This document shows, piece after piece, positions 14,123 through 25,711 of a DNA stretch of 64,000 nucleotides. Every line of letters begins with the position of its first letter. Positions within the stretch are counted from its first letter, which is position 1. The translations under genes and the position numbers were made by a program. Source of the stretch: Chaetoceros tenuissimus (taxonomy: Eukaryota > Bacillariophyta > Thalassiosirophyceae > Chaetocerotales > Chaetocerotaceae); the NCBI GenBank assembly GCA_021927905.1, contig BLLK01000022.1, positions 1,054,001 to 1,118,000 of the forward strand. The letters are read 5' to 3'. Below the pieces are notes generated by a model. It worked only from the letters and a program-made list of their open reading frames with translations, ran no database searches and was not told where the DNA came from.

Positions 14123-14368
14123 CTACAGCTTGCTCGAAGGAAATGATGGTGTCATACAATTGCTTACCTCTTGCAAAATGTGGGCCATTACCGATGGTGT
14201 CTCATTAGTGACAATCATTTCTCTCCAAAGCACATAGGAGATCTCACAAGAAAGTATTTGTTGGTACTTTCTTCTTCTAGCTTCTCTGTCCATGCAGCCA
14301 TGGAAACAAAAGAAGAGGGATGATAGCATGCTAGTTAGAAGAATCCTCAGGGAATCCTGTTTTGACAT
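14123..14368 (-). CDS. Small putative secreted protein, or an extra 5' exon of the giant gene
   Basis: This 81-codon frame starts with an ATG and a signal-peptide-like stretch (residues 7-24, LRILLTSMLSSLFFCFHG), followed by a charged region with three Cys. A good splice donor (GAG|GTAAGC, near 14167) lies inside it, so it may be the first exon of a longer transcript. I could not find a matching in-phase acceptor in the first exon of the giant gene, so joining the two is unproven. It is unlike anything I recognise. It may also be chance. Confidence 0.3.
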   Translation of the reverse strand: MSKQDSLRILLTSMLSSLFFCFHGCMDREARRRKYQQILSCEISYVLWREMIVTNETPSVMAHILQEVSNCMTPSFPSSKL

Positions 14369-14781
14369 AGCTTGATCTTGTTTTCGTGTATTGGTTTCAC
14401 GAGTTTAGATTGTAATGCTTATTGACAAATAGACAAAACAATGAGAGAGAGAATGATACATATGTGTACCACTATCTATCTAAGGTAGTGCCCGAATCAA
14501 CGAAAAACTTTTTTGTGCCCGCCAAACCAGTAAAAAAGTACCAATTTTACTCTACAAGACTAAATTTTAAAAGTTCAAAAACATGTCAATCCCTATTAAA
14601 AGGCTCTTTTGGGGGAAAAAACCTAATATCATAGAATAATTCTAATAGGTTATTGTTTCGGCTATTTGCAGCCATCAAATGGGAGAACAAAAACATCAAA
14701 ACAAACTCACAAACGTAATTGAAGAAAAGAAGTGTCCGTACTCATTTCAAGTCAAAACCTGATTCATAGAGTTGTTTTATT
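14369..14781. other. Intergenic, divergent promoter region
   Basis: This AT-rich stretch lies between the small - strand frame and the + strand rlmN-like gene and should carry both 5' ends. I see no clear TATA box, repeat or RNA gene. Confidence 0.4.
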
Positions 14782-16267
14782 ATGAAGATTTCAAAGGGGC
14801 TTCATCTACTGCTACTGGCTGTTCCAGTCAGGGCGTTTTCTCCTTCTCTGACAAGTCCAGGCAACTACAGAACGCAATTGCACTCCACACAAATTCCAAC
14901 AGAAATTACACCGAATACACAGAATGCAGACAATGATGAAGCACCATTAGGAGCAATCGCCATGAGTGTCGATGAATTAGCAGAAATTATGGGTGGAAAA
15001 GGTAGATCAAGACTTGTATGGGATTACTACAGAATAGGAATTGACCCCCTCAAGTACTTTCGAAATGAAGCTTCATCTGGTAATGTATTGGATACATTCA
15101 TGCAGGGTATCGAAACAAATGATGAAGATATTCAAAATCTATTACCATCGTCACGAAAAACTCAACCTTTAGGAAAAGATGCACTGGAGAGGTTATCTTC
15201 TTTATATGAAGAATATGGTGGCAAGCTTGAAGGAGGTGTGGCTAAATTATCTCACGTCTCGAGAGCCAACGATGGAACAACAAAAATGTTGATTGAATTG
15301 AAGGATGGCTTAGAAGTAGAGACTGTGATTATACCATGGTTTGATAAAGGATGGAGCACGATTTGTATTAGTTCTCAAGTTGGCTGTAAACAGGGATGTA
15401 CCTTTTGTAATACAGGTAGAATGGGAAAACTGCGTAACCTATCGGCAACTGAAATTCTTTCTCAATTCTTCTATGCGCTAAAGATTTGTAGATTGGCTTC
15501 TATTCCAAAGCTAACTAATGTTGGTAAGTTAATGTGAACTTTTGCATTGCACAATTGGCATACAATTTTATGATGCTAATAATTCCCGGTTTAGTGCTGA
15601 TGGGTATGGGAGATGCCGCAGACAATCCATCTGAAGTAAAGAAAGCACTCAAGATTTTAACCGATGTAGACTTGTTTCATATGGGACAGACAAAAGTAAT
15701 GGTGTCAACTGGTAAGTCATATCCTAAAAAAAGATTAGAGATTGTCTCTTGGAAAAATCAGATTCTAATCCAACAACCTAAATAGTGGCACCTTCCCCTG
15801 AGGCTTTTAAGCTATTTCAGGATTCGCCATGCGTTTTGGCGTGGAGTGTACATGCAGCAAATGACGAATTAAGGAAAAAATTAGTTCCAACTACCAAACA
15901 TACCATGGATGAACTTAGACAAGGATTGATTGACACACTAAATGCTCGACCAAGACGTCTACGAGCCACAATGTTGGAGATTGCATTAATAGATGGTGTA
16001 AATGATACTGATGAAGCTGCATTTGAATTAGCAGAATTTTCCAAAGTGTTAATGAAGGAAGTGGAAGGAATCAAGCTTGTATGTAATCTTATCCCATTCA
16101 ATGATATTGGAGATCAAAGGTATAAAAAACCTTCAAAAGATAGAGTTCAGAGGTTCCAACAAATCTTGTGGGAAAATGGTGTACACGCTCATATCCGAAC
16201 AACACGCGGTGACGATGAAAGTGCTGCCTGTGGACAACTTGCAACGAAAAAAATGAAAAAGCGTTAG
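14782..16267 (+). CDS. rlmN: Plastid-type RlmN/Cfr-family radical SAM rRNA methyltransferase
   Basis: Three exons (14782-15523, 15595-15711, 15786-16267) give 446 aa. The radical SAM cluster motif CKQGCTFC supplies Cys202, 206 and 209. Downstream are [10 protein letters not shown] (the family's GMGEP region), KVMVSTV, and the C-terminal [12 protein letters not shown], whose Cys435 matches the catalytic Cys that RlmN uses together with a second Cys. The family methylates C2 of adenosine in 23S rRNA and in some tRNAs. The N-terminus has a hydrophobic core then VRAF|SPS, which fits a diatom bipartite plastid presequence with the key Phe at +1, so I infer plastid rRNA as substrate. Both introns fall in phase 1 and have GTAAGT donors. 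The family call is firm; the location is inferred. Confidence 0.9.
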
Positions 16268-16340
16268 GTACATGTATCTTTTCGAAATTCTAAAATAAAT
16301 TTGAATATTCGAAACTGATCTTTGAGCAGCTCAGAACTGA

Positions 16341-16408
16341 AACAACAACAACAACAACAGCAACATCATCATCATCAACAACAACAACAGCAGCAGCAGC
16401 AGCAGCAT
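16341..16408 (+). repeat. CAA/CAT/CAG trinucleotide microsatellite
   Basis: About 68 bp of CAA, then CATCAT, CAACAA and CAGCAG runs lie 74 bp after the rlmN stop, between two + strand genes. It is not in either coding frame and is probably in the 3' UTR or spacer. Confidence 0.9.
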
Positions 16409-16508
16409 CTTATGGTTTGGCCTATAGATATAGTAATGTGACAAGTTTCCTAGCAATTATATTGGAAGCACAAATTGCATTGTTGTATTCAAAAATAATC
16501 ACTGAAAC

Positions 16509-18747
16509 ATGAGTGAGGATCGTTCTGAAACGTCAATGATTCAAAGATGGGACCTTGGCCATCGCTTGTACAATTGTCTCCGTTCCTTTCATGGAGGAAG
16601 TTTCGAGAACGCAATTGCAGTACAAATCAAAGACGGAAAACTGTCAAGGAACAACTTCATCATTGGGCTACGAAGAGAATTTGTAGGCATATCCCCTTTT
16701 ACTGAAGAAGTTGCATCCTCATTTTTCAAAGCATGTAAACAAAATGCAAGCATAATCTTGGTCACTTACATGTCTCTTGTATACTCTAAGCTTGCCATAC
16801 TCAATCCCGATAGACTATTTCATCTTTTGTGCAGAATGCTGAGTATTGAAAGAGAAAGATTACAGGTGAATGATCTACTCACAGTCCTTTGTTTGGGTGA
16901 TGATGGTAGAGAAAAGGATGAAATCAGAGAACTCATTTTGAAACTGGACCGAGATGAGGAGTCTTCATACACAAGAAAAGAATTGGATGCACTACTAAGT
17001 CTAAATCCACAGCTTCTTTTATTTTTTTCAGACAAGCTTGGAAAATATCTACCGTCGCAATTGAGGGAGGAAGTCATTTCGCAGCTTCAGGTAAGTTTGT
17101 TTGGGTCTCAAACATGATGAATGCGACTCTTTCTCTCAATTTTTCTGATACAACATTTTCCAAGTCACAATCGCTAGAGATTGTAAGAAATTACCTCGAA
17201 CGAGCTATGCTAAAGAAAAGTGTAGAGCAATGGAAGTTGCTTCTATATAGTGGTCCTGCGTTAGACAGTGAAGATGAGATTAATTTGCTTCAGTGGAGAA
17301 TGAGGTATTGGAAAGCGGATAGACTTCTGAAAAGTTGGAAGTTCCAGACAGAAGTCGAGCTTCAAAGCGTATTCCAAAGTAAAAGAGCAATGGAACATTA
17401 CTCTGTACATCTTTTACGAAAGAATTTTTCATTGTGGAGAAGACTAATATTGTTCAAGAAGAATTACAGATGGAAACCAAGAGTGGATATGAATATCAGT
17501 TTAGGGATCAGTAAGCTTAGGAAAACCCACAGTTTTCTAATTGCCAAAGAGTGCTTGTACATGTGGAAAGATGAAGTGCTTTTATTGAAGAAAATTGAAT
17601 GGGCTCGTTCTTGGAATCGAAATAGCCTCATGAAACGCCATCTATCAAAGTGGTTTAGCTGGTTTCAGCATCAAATGCAATTAAAAATCGAAAGAGATCA
17701 TCGACGTTATGTAAGTGAAATGTTTGCAAAGATACAATTGTCAGAGATTCAAAGTAGGAATCAACAACCAGTACAAAATGAAGCATGTATGAAGATGGAA
17801 GACTCTAGCAAAATTAAAGCATTGCAACGTAGAACTGAATACAACAACGAAATCGACTCTAGCCTCTTGAAGGATCAACGACTACAAAAGACACTTCGAT
17901 TGCTTCAAAAGAGAAAGGTTCAAATGGAAAACTTTGAAGCAGAATGGAAGCGGAAGGAGGAGGAGAGAATCAACGACGTAAAGGCGACGAGTGAAGCCTG
18001 GTTCAAGATGCAAGAAGGAAAAGAACAACTTTTAAAGTTTGTAAACCAGATGAAGAGAGAGATCCAGTTTCCAACAAAAACTTCCACTCCATTCGCCCAT
18101 GTTATCTTGGCAAAACTAGATTCTCTGCTCGCAGCAAAGGGTATTCTTGTTGAAGATTTCCTGAGTCGTCTGGACAAAGATGGTATTATCACAGTACAAT
18201 CATTCGTGACTCTTGTGAAGGACCTTGAGCTAAATCTGCAAGAAAATCCCATTTATGAACTTTTCGACGAGCTTGGAAATTCTCTAGCTACAAGCAAAGT
18301 CGCAAAACAACAAATTGTCAACTCGATTGAAGAATCTAGGACTTGGTGTGGAATTGAAGGAACCCAATGGAAGAGATGGATTGATCCAGTTCAGAATGTA
18401 ATTGTTTATCAACATATTGTAGAAGACAAGGTCAGTGCTGTAAAATACTAAATACATTCAGTGCTATGTTGAAGTTGACTCTATACTTACATTTTCATCC
18501 TTTTTAGATTGTGCCTGATTATAAATTGAGAAGAAGAACCATGTATGCAATTGCTCGAGATCATTTCTTAGCTCAGAACATTATTCAAGAGTACAAGAAC
18601 ATCAAGAGAGAGAAAGCCACAGCTCAAAGGACCGCAAAAGAAAACGATGCTGCAAACACAATCCAACGGAATTGGACGGCAACGAAAATGATTGCAAAAA
18701 CGAGAAGAAGAATACGCCTACGACAGAAAAGAAGAGGTGCAAATTGA
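16509..18747 (+). CDS. Sfi1-like, EF-hand-like and IQ-motif protein (probable centrin/calmodulin binder)
   Basis: Three exons (16509-17090, 17165-18430, 18508-18747), all phase 0, give 695 aa. Residues about 110-190 hold degenerate EF-hand-like helices around LKLDRDEESSYTRKEL. From about residue 200 to 400 short helices end in a spaced Trp (LLKSW, NFSLWRR, CLYMWKD, HLSKWFSW), the pattern of Sfi1 centrin-binding repeats. A long coiled-coil region follows. The last exon has an IQ-like motif, TIQRNWTATKMIAKTRRR. Sfi1 proteins form centrin-coated filaments at microtubule-organising centres. Assignment rests on repeat spacing rather than a clear domain match, so a more general calmodulin/centrin-binding cytoskeletal protein is possible. 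Confidence 0.65.
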
Positions 18748-18859
18748 AGAAAATTCTAATATTACATGAAAGGAAACTAGACTTTTGGGTAGCAATTTTC
18801 ATTCTCCTGATATTACCTAGAATAGAATCGGAAACAAGAACTCAAACTGAAGCACGTTT

Positions 18860-19491
18860 TCAATATCTATTTCTTTTCTGACCTCGACTACTTTGCTGAG
18901 AGCCATGATTCTGTCCACCGTGAAAAGGATGACTGGAAGACCTGCCATCATTATTCCAAGTTGATCCACCGCGGTTGCTATTGCTTTCTCTTCTCCCCTC
19001 ACTCCTATTGTAGTCATTTCCTTCATTCAAAAATAGAAATGTAAATTATTGCAATGTTGAATAGTAGTAGACTCGATCCAAATAAAATAATACAATTCCG
19101 TACCTCTATGGTTATAACCGTAATCGTTCCTGTACCTCTCATCACGTCTAGAACTGTTGTATCTATCATCCTCTACAACATACCTACCAGATCTGCCATC
19201 ACGATATCTACGTCCCGAATAGTAATCGTACTCATTGCCTCTTCTATCATGGTATGAGCATGACCTATCTGCTCTATTACCGCCGCTATATCCTTGATAA
19301 TCATACCTATGTCTATCTCTAGATCTGCTATCTCTCCCTCTGAATGCTTCATGGTAGTCATGGCGAGCATCATTGTCCATGGACAATTCGTCGTGGTACC
19401 TAATCACAAAAATAAAGGATGGCACACCGTCCTCTCTTCTCAAACCTTGTTCTCTATTGCTTGAGTTATCGTTGTTCCTAATACTTGGCAT
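18860..19491 (-). CDS. Arg/Tyr/Asp/Gly-rich low-complexity protein, possible RNA-binding
   Basis: Two exons (19104-19491 and 18860-19020) joined in phase give 182 aa. Apart from about 40 residues at the N-terminus the protein is dominated by R, D, Y, S and G, with RGRDSRSRDRHRY, YSGRRYRDGRSGRY and a C-terminal Gly/Asn/Ser/Gln-rich tail ending RGQKRNRY. Such RS/RG/RY composition is typical of RNA-granule or splicing-associated disordered proteins, but there is no RRM, KH or zinc finger here. It is convergent with the Sfi1-like gene and divergent from Dicer, so it shares a 500 bp promoter region with an RNA-processing enzyme. Function is not assigned. Confidence 0.6.
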
Positions 19492-19993
19492 GGTATAGTC
19501 TAAGTCTAATAATTTATATGTAGAAATGAAAGTTGTTGGAACTACTTGGAACTACTCATTCGAAAAAGTGTAGCTCTTGGATCTCAGCTCTCAGCTCTTG
19601 GTTTTGTTCTTCATCTTTTCCTTCTTGATCGATGTCAAAAGATGATGTCAATACGTATGTTTAGCCAATTGACTTCAATTTCCTTTTACGCCGTCAACCG
19701 TCAAGTATGAGAGGTACCTACGAGTTCTTCCTTCTTCTACCACCAATTGTGTTTACATTATGGTAGTCTCTCATTATTCACTCATTCAAACGAACAAACC
19801 TTGTACTCTTGCATGGAATATCTATGCAAGACATTTACTCCTCTCATAGTTGTATCAATTGAAAAAGAGAAGAGGTGGCGCGAATTCAGCAGCAGAAGGA
19901 GGAGTTCAGACTACGTAAGGAAAGCAACAAAAGTTCCATGACATGGCTCATTTTTAATGGCTGTAAAGATTCAAGAGAAAGTATACAAACACC
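19492..19993. other. Divergent promoter region of the Arg-rich gene and Dicer
   Basis: About 500 bp between two divergent starts. A GGCGCGAA sequence near 19876 resembles half of an E2F site. A 64-codon + strand frame at 19747-19941 has no recognisable content and is most likely 5' UTR or chance. Confidence 0.4.
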
Positions 19994-22900
19994 ATGAAGA
20001 AAATTGAAGTAGAACATCAAAGCAAGAAGCGTAAATTGTCTCATGAATCAATCAGTCAAGAGCAGATAGAACAGGATGTGGGAACTTTCCTTTTCAGAAC
20101 ATCTGTGACAGATGAAGAACTTGAGATAATAGCTGCAAAAATGAAATCAAGGATTGATGATGTATATAATGAAATTAAAAGTATTGGGGTGGAAGAATAT
20201 AAAAAACTTAAAATATCCAAATCTGCAAAGGAAGGCGAGATGGACTCTGATGACGAAAGAAAATTGAGTGAAAGCGAAAAAGAAAAGGCTGCAGCTTTGG
20301 AAGATGCAGTTGTAAGAGGTGATCCAAGAAGATATCAGCTGGCTCTGTTCGAATTGGCCAAGAAACAAAACACAATTGTAAACCTGGGAACGGGACAGGG
20401 GAAAACATTGATTGCTTTGTTATTGATAAAGCACTTTGCAAATGCATTTGAAGAGGGGAAGCAGACATTGTTTCTGGTGCCATCTGTTGCGTTGGCTACT
20501 CAGCATACTACTACATTACAAGCCAATTTGCCATTCACCGTGGGGACTGCCTTTCATAACTCTAATAAATCGCCAGGATTCAGGGAAGAAATGGCAAAGG
20601 TGAATATATTGGTTGCCACTCATGGTGCAGCTAGAGACCTGTTCTTTCATTACGGAGATTTATTCTCATTCGACCGAATAAATTTACTGATCATTGATGA
20701 GTAAGTATTGTATTGTTTGACAGAGATTGTATCTTCAAGGATTACGTCTAATTAACTTTATTCCAGATGTCACTATGCATGCGGATCACACCCCTACGTC
20801 TCTATTCTTTCCAATTTTTATCACAAAATACCAAAGGACAAAAGACCTAGAGTTTTAGGATTGACTGCCTCGCCTCTGGTGAATGTAAAGAGCAATGTTG
20901 ATGATGAAAAATTAGGCACAATGCTTCGTGAATTAGAAGAACGTCTAGATTCCAAATTGTCTTGCCTTGGTAATATCAGGAATATTGTGGACAGCAGCAA
21001 TAATGAAAACGATTTGGAACATAACGAAAAAGTTGCTGTAGAGAGATGTGTCCATTACCATCGTACAAACGATTATGGGTCTCTACCAGATTACGAAAAT
21101 ATTGGTTTGCACACGAGTAGGTTGAGAGAGTTCAGGCAGATTCATGATCTTTATAATGAACTAGGACCAAAACTAGTAAGCATCTACACAACAACTGTTG
21201 CAAGGGAAATAAGTATCAATTCCTATGCCGAGGAAAGCAAGGATCAGTTTCTACGGTAAGACTTTCGCTGGAACCATAATCATTTTGCGTCCTTTATATT
21301 GAAAACTCATATTTCCTTCAGTGCTAAGAAATACCTTGTAGAAGTGGCAGCGTTTTGCACAAATCTGTCATCCAAGTGCCCGATTGCAGGGGTAAATGAG
21401 AAACTGGCAGTCCTCGAGCAACTTCTGGAGAACATAATTGAATCAAGTAAAGGGACCGATAATGTTGGTGTTGTATTTGTCAATAGAAGAATGACAGCCT
21501 TAGCCCTGTGTGACTATTTCCACACGAGGAAAGCAAAGCTTGAAGATGAAACGTGGACGAGAATTACTTCTACCCAATATTGTAGAAACGTTGGCAACTT
21601 AGATGTAGAGTTCGCTCCTTCAGTACTTCCCCAACTAAGTCAAGATCGTATCGATTTCACTGACAATCAATACCAAAACATTACTTCTAAAGGTGATGTA
21701 TTAGAAGCCGAAGCAATCAACAATGTACTGGAAAGTGTTTTGCCTGAAGATATTCATATGGGAGATATCGTTGACTTGGACCCTTCGCCAGTAGACATTG
21801 CCAACAGAAACGACTGTAAACAAACTAGTTCTGGCTCAAAAATAATCAACTGGTACGTGAAAACCTCATACTCTTTTTTTACACGCTCTACGTTTTTGTT
21901 ACATTGGTAAATTCATTTTTTTGTGATACGCTTAGTGATGTAATTGTAAGGGATGCTACATCGGTAGGTGTCAAATTTCATTTACTATCGATAATTTTTA
22001 CATGTTCTCCAACAGAATTGATTTCATATAGGTGTTCAAATACTTGGATCAATCTCATCACTATAATAATGAGAAAAATGACTTGAACTGGCTGCATACA
22101 AAGAAACCTGTCAAACAGGTTCTTGATGGACTGCGGTCAGGGAAAGCCAATGTTCTAATTGCAACATCAATCGTGGAAGAAGGCGTTGATATAGATGCAT
22201 GCTCTTTCGTGATTGCTTTTGATAGCATCCAAACTACAAAAGCTTATGTTCAAATGAAAGGAAGGGCAAGAAGACAGCATGCCAAGTTCTTCGTATTCCA
22301 AGATACTTCTCCAGATGCCATTTCTAGCTCATTCATAAATTTACACGCAGCACAACTAAGTAATCTTAGAATCAATAGATATATAGAATCGAGACCAGAG
22401 TACACATCTCAGATTGAAAATGTTTCAACTATTTACAAGCCTTATTGTAAGGTATTAGAAAAGTCCGAAGAAGTTGCATTAAACAGAGGAGAATATAGAA
22501 CCAAAAAGGCTTTGGTTGACTTGTCAAATGCAAAAACATTGTTAAACCGATACACATTGAGTGTACCTCTTGATGCTACAAGGTCCATTAAAGACTCAAT
22601 AGGCCTTCACTTGCCTCAATTTGAGGAGAATCGTCTCATTCTTCCCTCAGTTATTCCCAGTGCATCACGATATATTGATTTACCACTAGAATACATTTCA
22701 CGACCAAAGAGAGATAAGAGGAACCTCTTATCTTTACTAGCGTGTATACGTCTTCACAAACTAAATCTGTTGAATGAGAGACTGCTTCCACTTAGTAGGA
22801 AGGATATACAGGACACACTCATCAGTGTAGCGATGACTGAACTCGCTACATCATTGAATCCTGTGATTGAAACAAGTTCTTCTGTCGTTACTTCAAAAAG

Positions 22901-25529
22901 TGAAATCTATGTTTACGAAATCGTGCAGAAAGGACAAACTTTCCAACAACACAACAAGCTTCTAGGGGGGAGAGGAAGATCTCTGTGCTTAATTACCCCA
23001 ATTCCTATTACTTGGACTTCTTCCATGAATTTCAGGCACCTAGATTTAGGTACTGTAGCTGTAGATCTTCGAGATTTAGGAGAAATGAGCATTGATGTAG
23101 AAAAGAGAAAAATATGTGAAAAATTCTTCACTACCATCATTAATGAAAGATGGCGAGATGAATCAGATTCCTCAGTCTTTCTATATTCTAAAGAAAGGAA
23201 TAAAAATACAGTAGTTCCTCCTTACATAATTGGAAGTTTGACTTCTGAGAAGATATTGGACTATGACAGGATGCAAAATATCATAAAAGAGCATGGTCGA
23301 AGCGAAGAAGAAAGAACCAAAGCCGTCATAAACAACACTAAAGTTCCTCGAATATTAAACTCGAGACTTGATCAGTGCGATAGATACATTTCATATGGAC
23401 CGAGTGACAGAGATGCATTCTCTTCATTTACTTCTACATACGAAGAATATTCGAAGAGCGAGAAAAGTCAAGGTTCAGGAATCATTTACAAGTGCCAGAA
23501 AAGTCATCATTTACCCAATAGCTTCTGGAGGAAAGGTTTGAAGAACATTCAAAACGCGAAGATCAATACGAATACAAGTAAAGATATTGTATCACAATCA
23601 CAACGACTTGAGAGTAATGAGGAGTTCCTTTGTAGCGGACTCGACCCCGTACTTTTGTCAATTGATAATTGTTTAGAAGCTCCAATTGCAGACGCGTCGC
23701 TATTCTTACAGTGTGTATTGCTGCCTCAAATTTTGTTCCATATCGAGAGAGTAATGACTTGTCATGCTTTCATTGATCAGTGTGTTGAAAACTTGCCTTT
23801 GCTTGGTGGTCATTTAATGGAAATAGCAAATGATTCTTTGGACGATATTCTGGCCTCCATCACTGCTAAAAGTACCCAGCTTGATGACAATTACGAAAAA
23901 CTTGAGTACTTGGGCGATGCAATCCTGAAACAGATTCACACAGATGTTTTGCTTCATTCTAAGTCATTGCGAACGTGGATTTCTTACTTGCACGAAGGTG
24001 AATGTAATTGTTTTACTTGAATCATTTTTCTTTTTTGAAAGTCCGCTCAAATGAATATAAAAATTACTCATTTCTATGAACAGGTGATTTGAGTTCTTTG
24101 CGATCTGCAATGGGATCAAATGCTAGGCTGATACACGCTGCAAAGAGCTCAGGAATAGACAGATACATTATACAGCAGCAGCTAGGTAGAGGAATTTGGA
24201 AACCGAGCTCATTTGTAGTTCAACAGTTGCCAAGAAACGATATAGAAAGTGCATCGAAGTCAACAAACATATCAACAGTAAAGAAAAATGCCGCAGATTT
24301 GATAGAGTCTCTTTTAGGGCTGATCTATTTAAAGGTCGGATTCCAAGCAGCTTACGAGATTGCCAATGAAATGGGCATCACCCTATCCAGTGAAGAAGAA
24401 AGCAGCAGTATTGAGGATAGAACAAAGGACGAAAACAAAAACTTAACAACTTTTTGTCAAAGATTTCTCAATGGCTACAACTTTCGGCAATACGATTTGC
24501 TGGAGGAAGCATTAACTCATCCAACATGCACTCACGAGCAAGTGCCTTGCTATCAGAGACTAGAATGGGTTGGAGATGGTGAGTCTACACAGATTCACTT
24601 TATTGATGTAATATTCATTCCTATTTATTTTTCTTTCAGCTGTTTTATGCCTTTTCACTAGAGATCTACTCTACAAAACGTTCCCGGAGCTCAGTGTTGG
24701 CATATTGGTAACTCTCGAAGCGACAATAGTTTGTAACGAGACTTTGGCCTACATTTGCGCCTCTAATGGATTTCACAAATTCTTGAACCACCGCGATGTT
24801 GGCTTACCTCGCAAATTCGAAGAGTTTGAAAGGGATTTTAGAAATAAAGGGCTTTGGGAGACTAGTAAGTTTTACGTTATCTTTGAAGTGAAAATATACT
24901 GTCCTCCTTTCTTACCCCAATTTAAGATCCACCAAAGTGTCTATCTGATGTTGTGGAATCAGTTGTTGGCTCTGTTTTCGTCGACTCTGGCCTGGAAAGT
25001 GCATTACAAGTTGCTAGTCATATCTTACACCCGGTGGTACAATCAGTAAGAAAAACACTGATTGGTTCTGACATTTCGAAGAGAACTTGGGATCTACTTC
25101 ACCCAAAACAATTCCTGAATGAACATTTAGGTAAGAATGTTCAACAATCACATGAATGATCTGGTTTCACCATTTCTTACCTCGTTTTTATCTAAAGGTG
25201 GAATGTTAAGAGTGAAGTCATCACAAGATGACGCATATGAAAATAGGAAACATATGTTTCCCATTTGGAGTGGAGGCAGCTTTTTGAAAAGTAGAGAAAA
25301 CTACGAGTATGATAGATCTTACGTTGCTTCTCTTACAGCCTTTGGGGCTGACATTATCGGACTTCAAGAAAATACCTCACAGGTAGCTAGAAACAAATTG
25401 TGTGCCATAGTAAAGGCTTTGTCGCAGAAACATCCTGATGTATTTCACAAGCTGGAAGAGATGAAAGTATTGTTTAAGCATTCAAAAGAAGAGGAAGCAG
25501 TTCACGACAGAGCACATACCACATGGTAG
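19994..25529 (+). CDS. DCL: Full-length Dicer (helicase, dimerisation domain, two RNase III domains)
   Basis: Nine exons (19994-20700, 20767-21255, 21322-21852, 21936-21963, 22032-23997, 24084-24578, 24640-24864, 24927-25130, 25198-25529) join in frame to 1,658 aa. Helicase: Walker A GTGQGKT (residues 132-138), DECH box (235-238), LTASP, and a C-terminal lobe with ATSIVEEGVDID and QMKGRARR. A Dicer dimerisation (DUF283-like) region follows. A long segment where platform/PAZ would sit is too diverged to call. RNase IIIa keeps YEKLEYLGDA and AADLIES; RNase IIIb keeps YQRLEWVGDA and PKCLSDVVES, so the acidic metal-binding residues of both sites are present. It should cut dsRNA into small RNAs. 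I see no double-stranded RNA-binding domain of standard form at the C-terminus. Exon 4 is only 28 nt. The identification is firm; the PAZ state is open. Confidence 0.93.
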
Positions 25530-25711
25530 AAAGCTCTGAAAATGACATACTGTAATTAGAAAAAAACGCTTCTTAATGATTAAATTTACCATGAGTACTA
25601 CTCTCTGTCCTTTTTGTTTTTATCTTACCTACTTTCCTTTCGGCTGCTTGACGCTGACGCCAATTGGAGATCGAAGATAGTAATTTTCTACATCAATAAA
25701 TCTGCATTCAA

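Noticed and set aside
16341-16408. CAA/CAG run as a poly-Gln coding exon
   Set aside because: It lies after the rlmN stop and before the next ATG, and no spliced frame uses it.
19747-19941. 64-codon frame upstream of Dicer as a gene
   Set aside because: No ATG context, motif or splice partner; it probably is promoter or 5' UTR.
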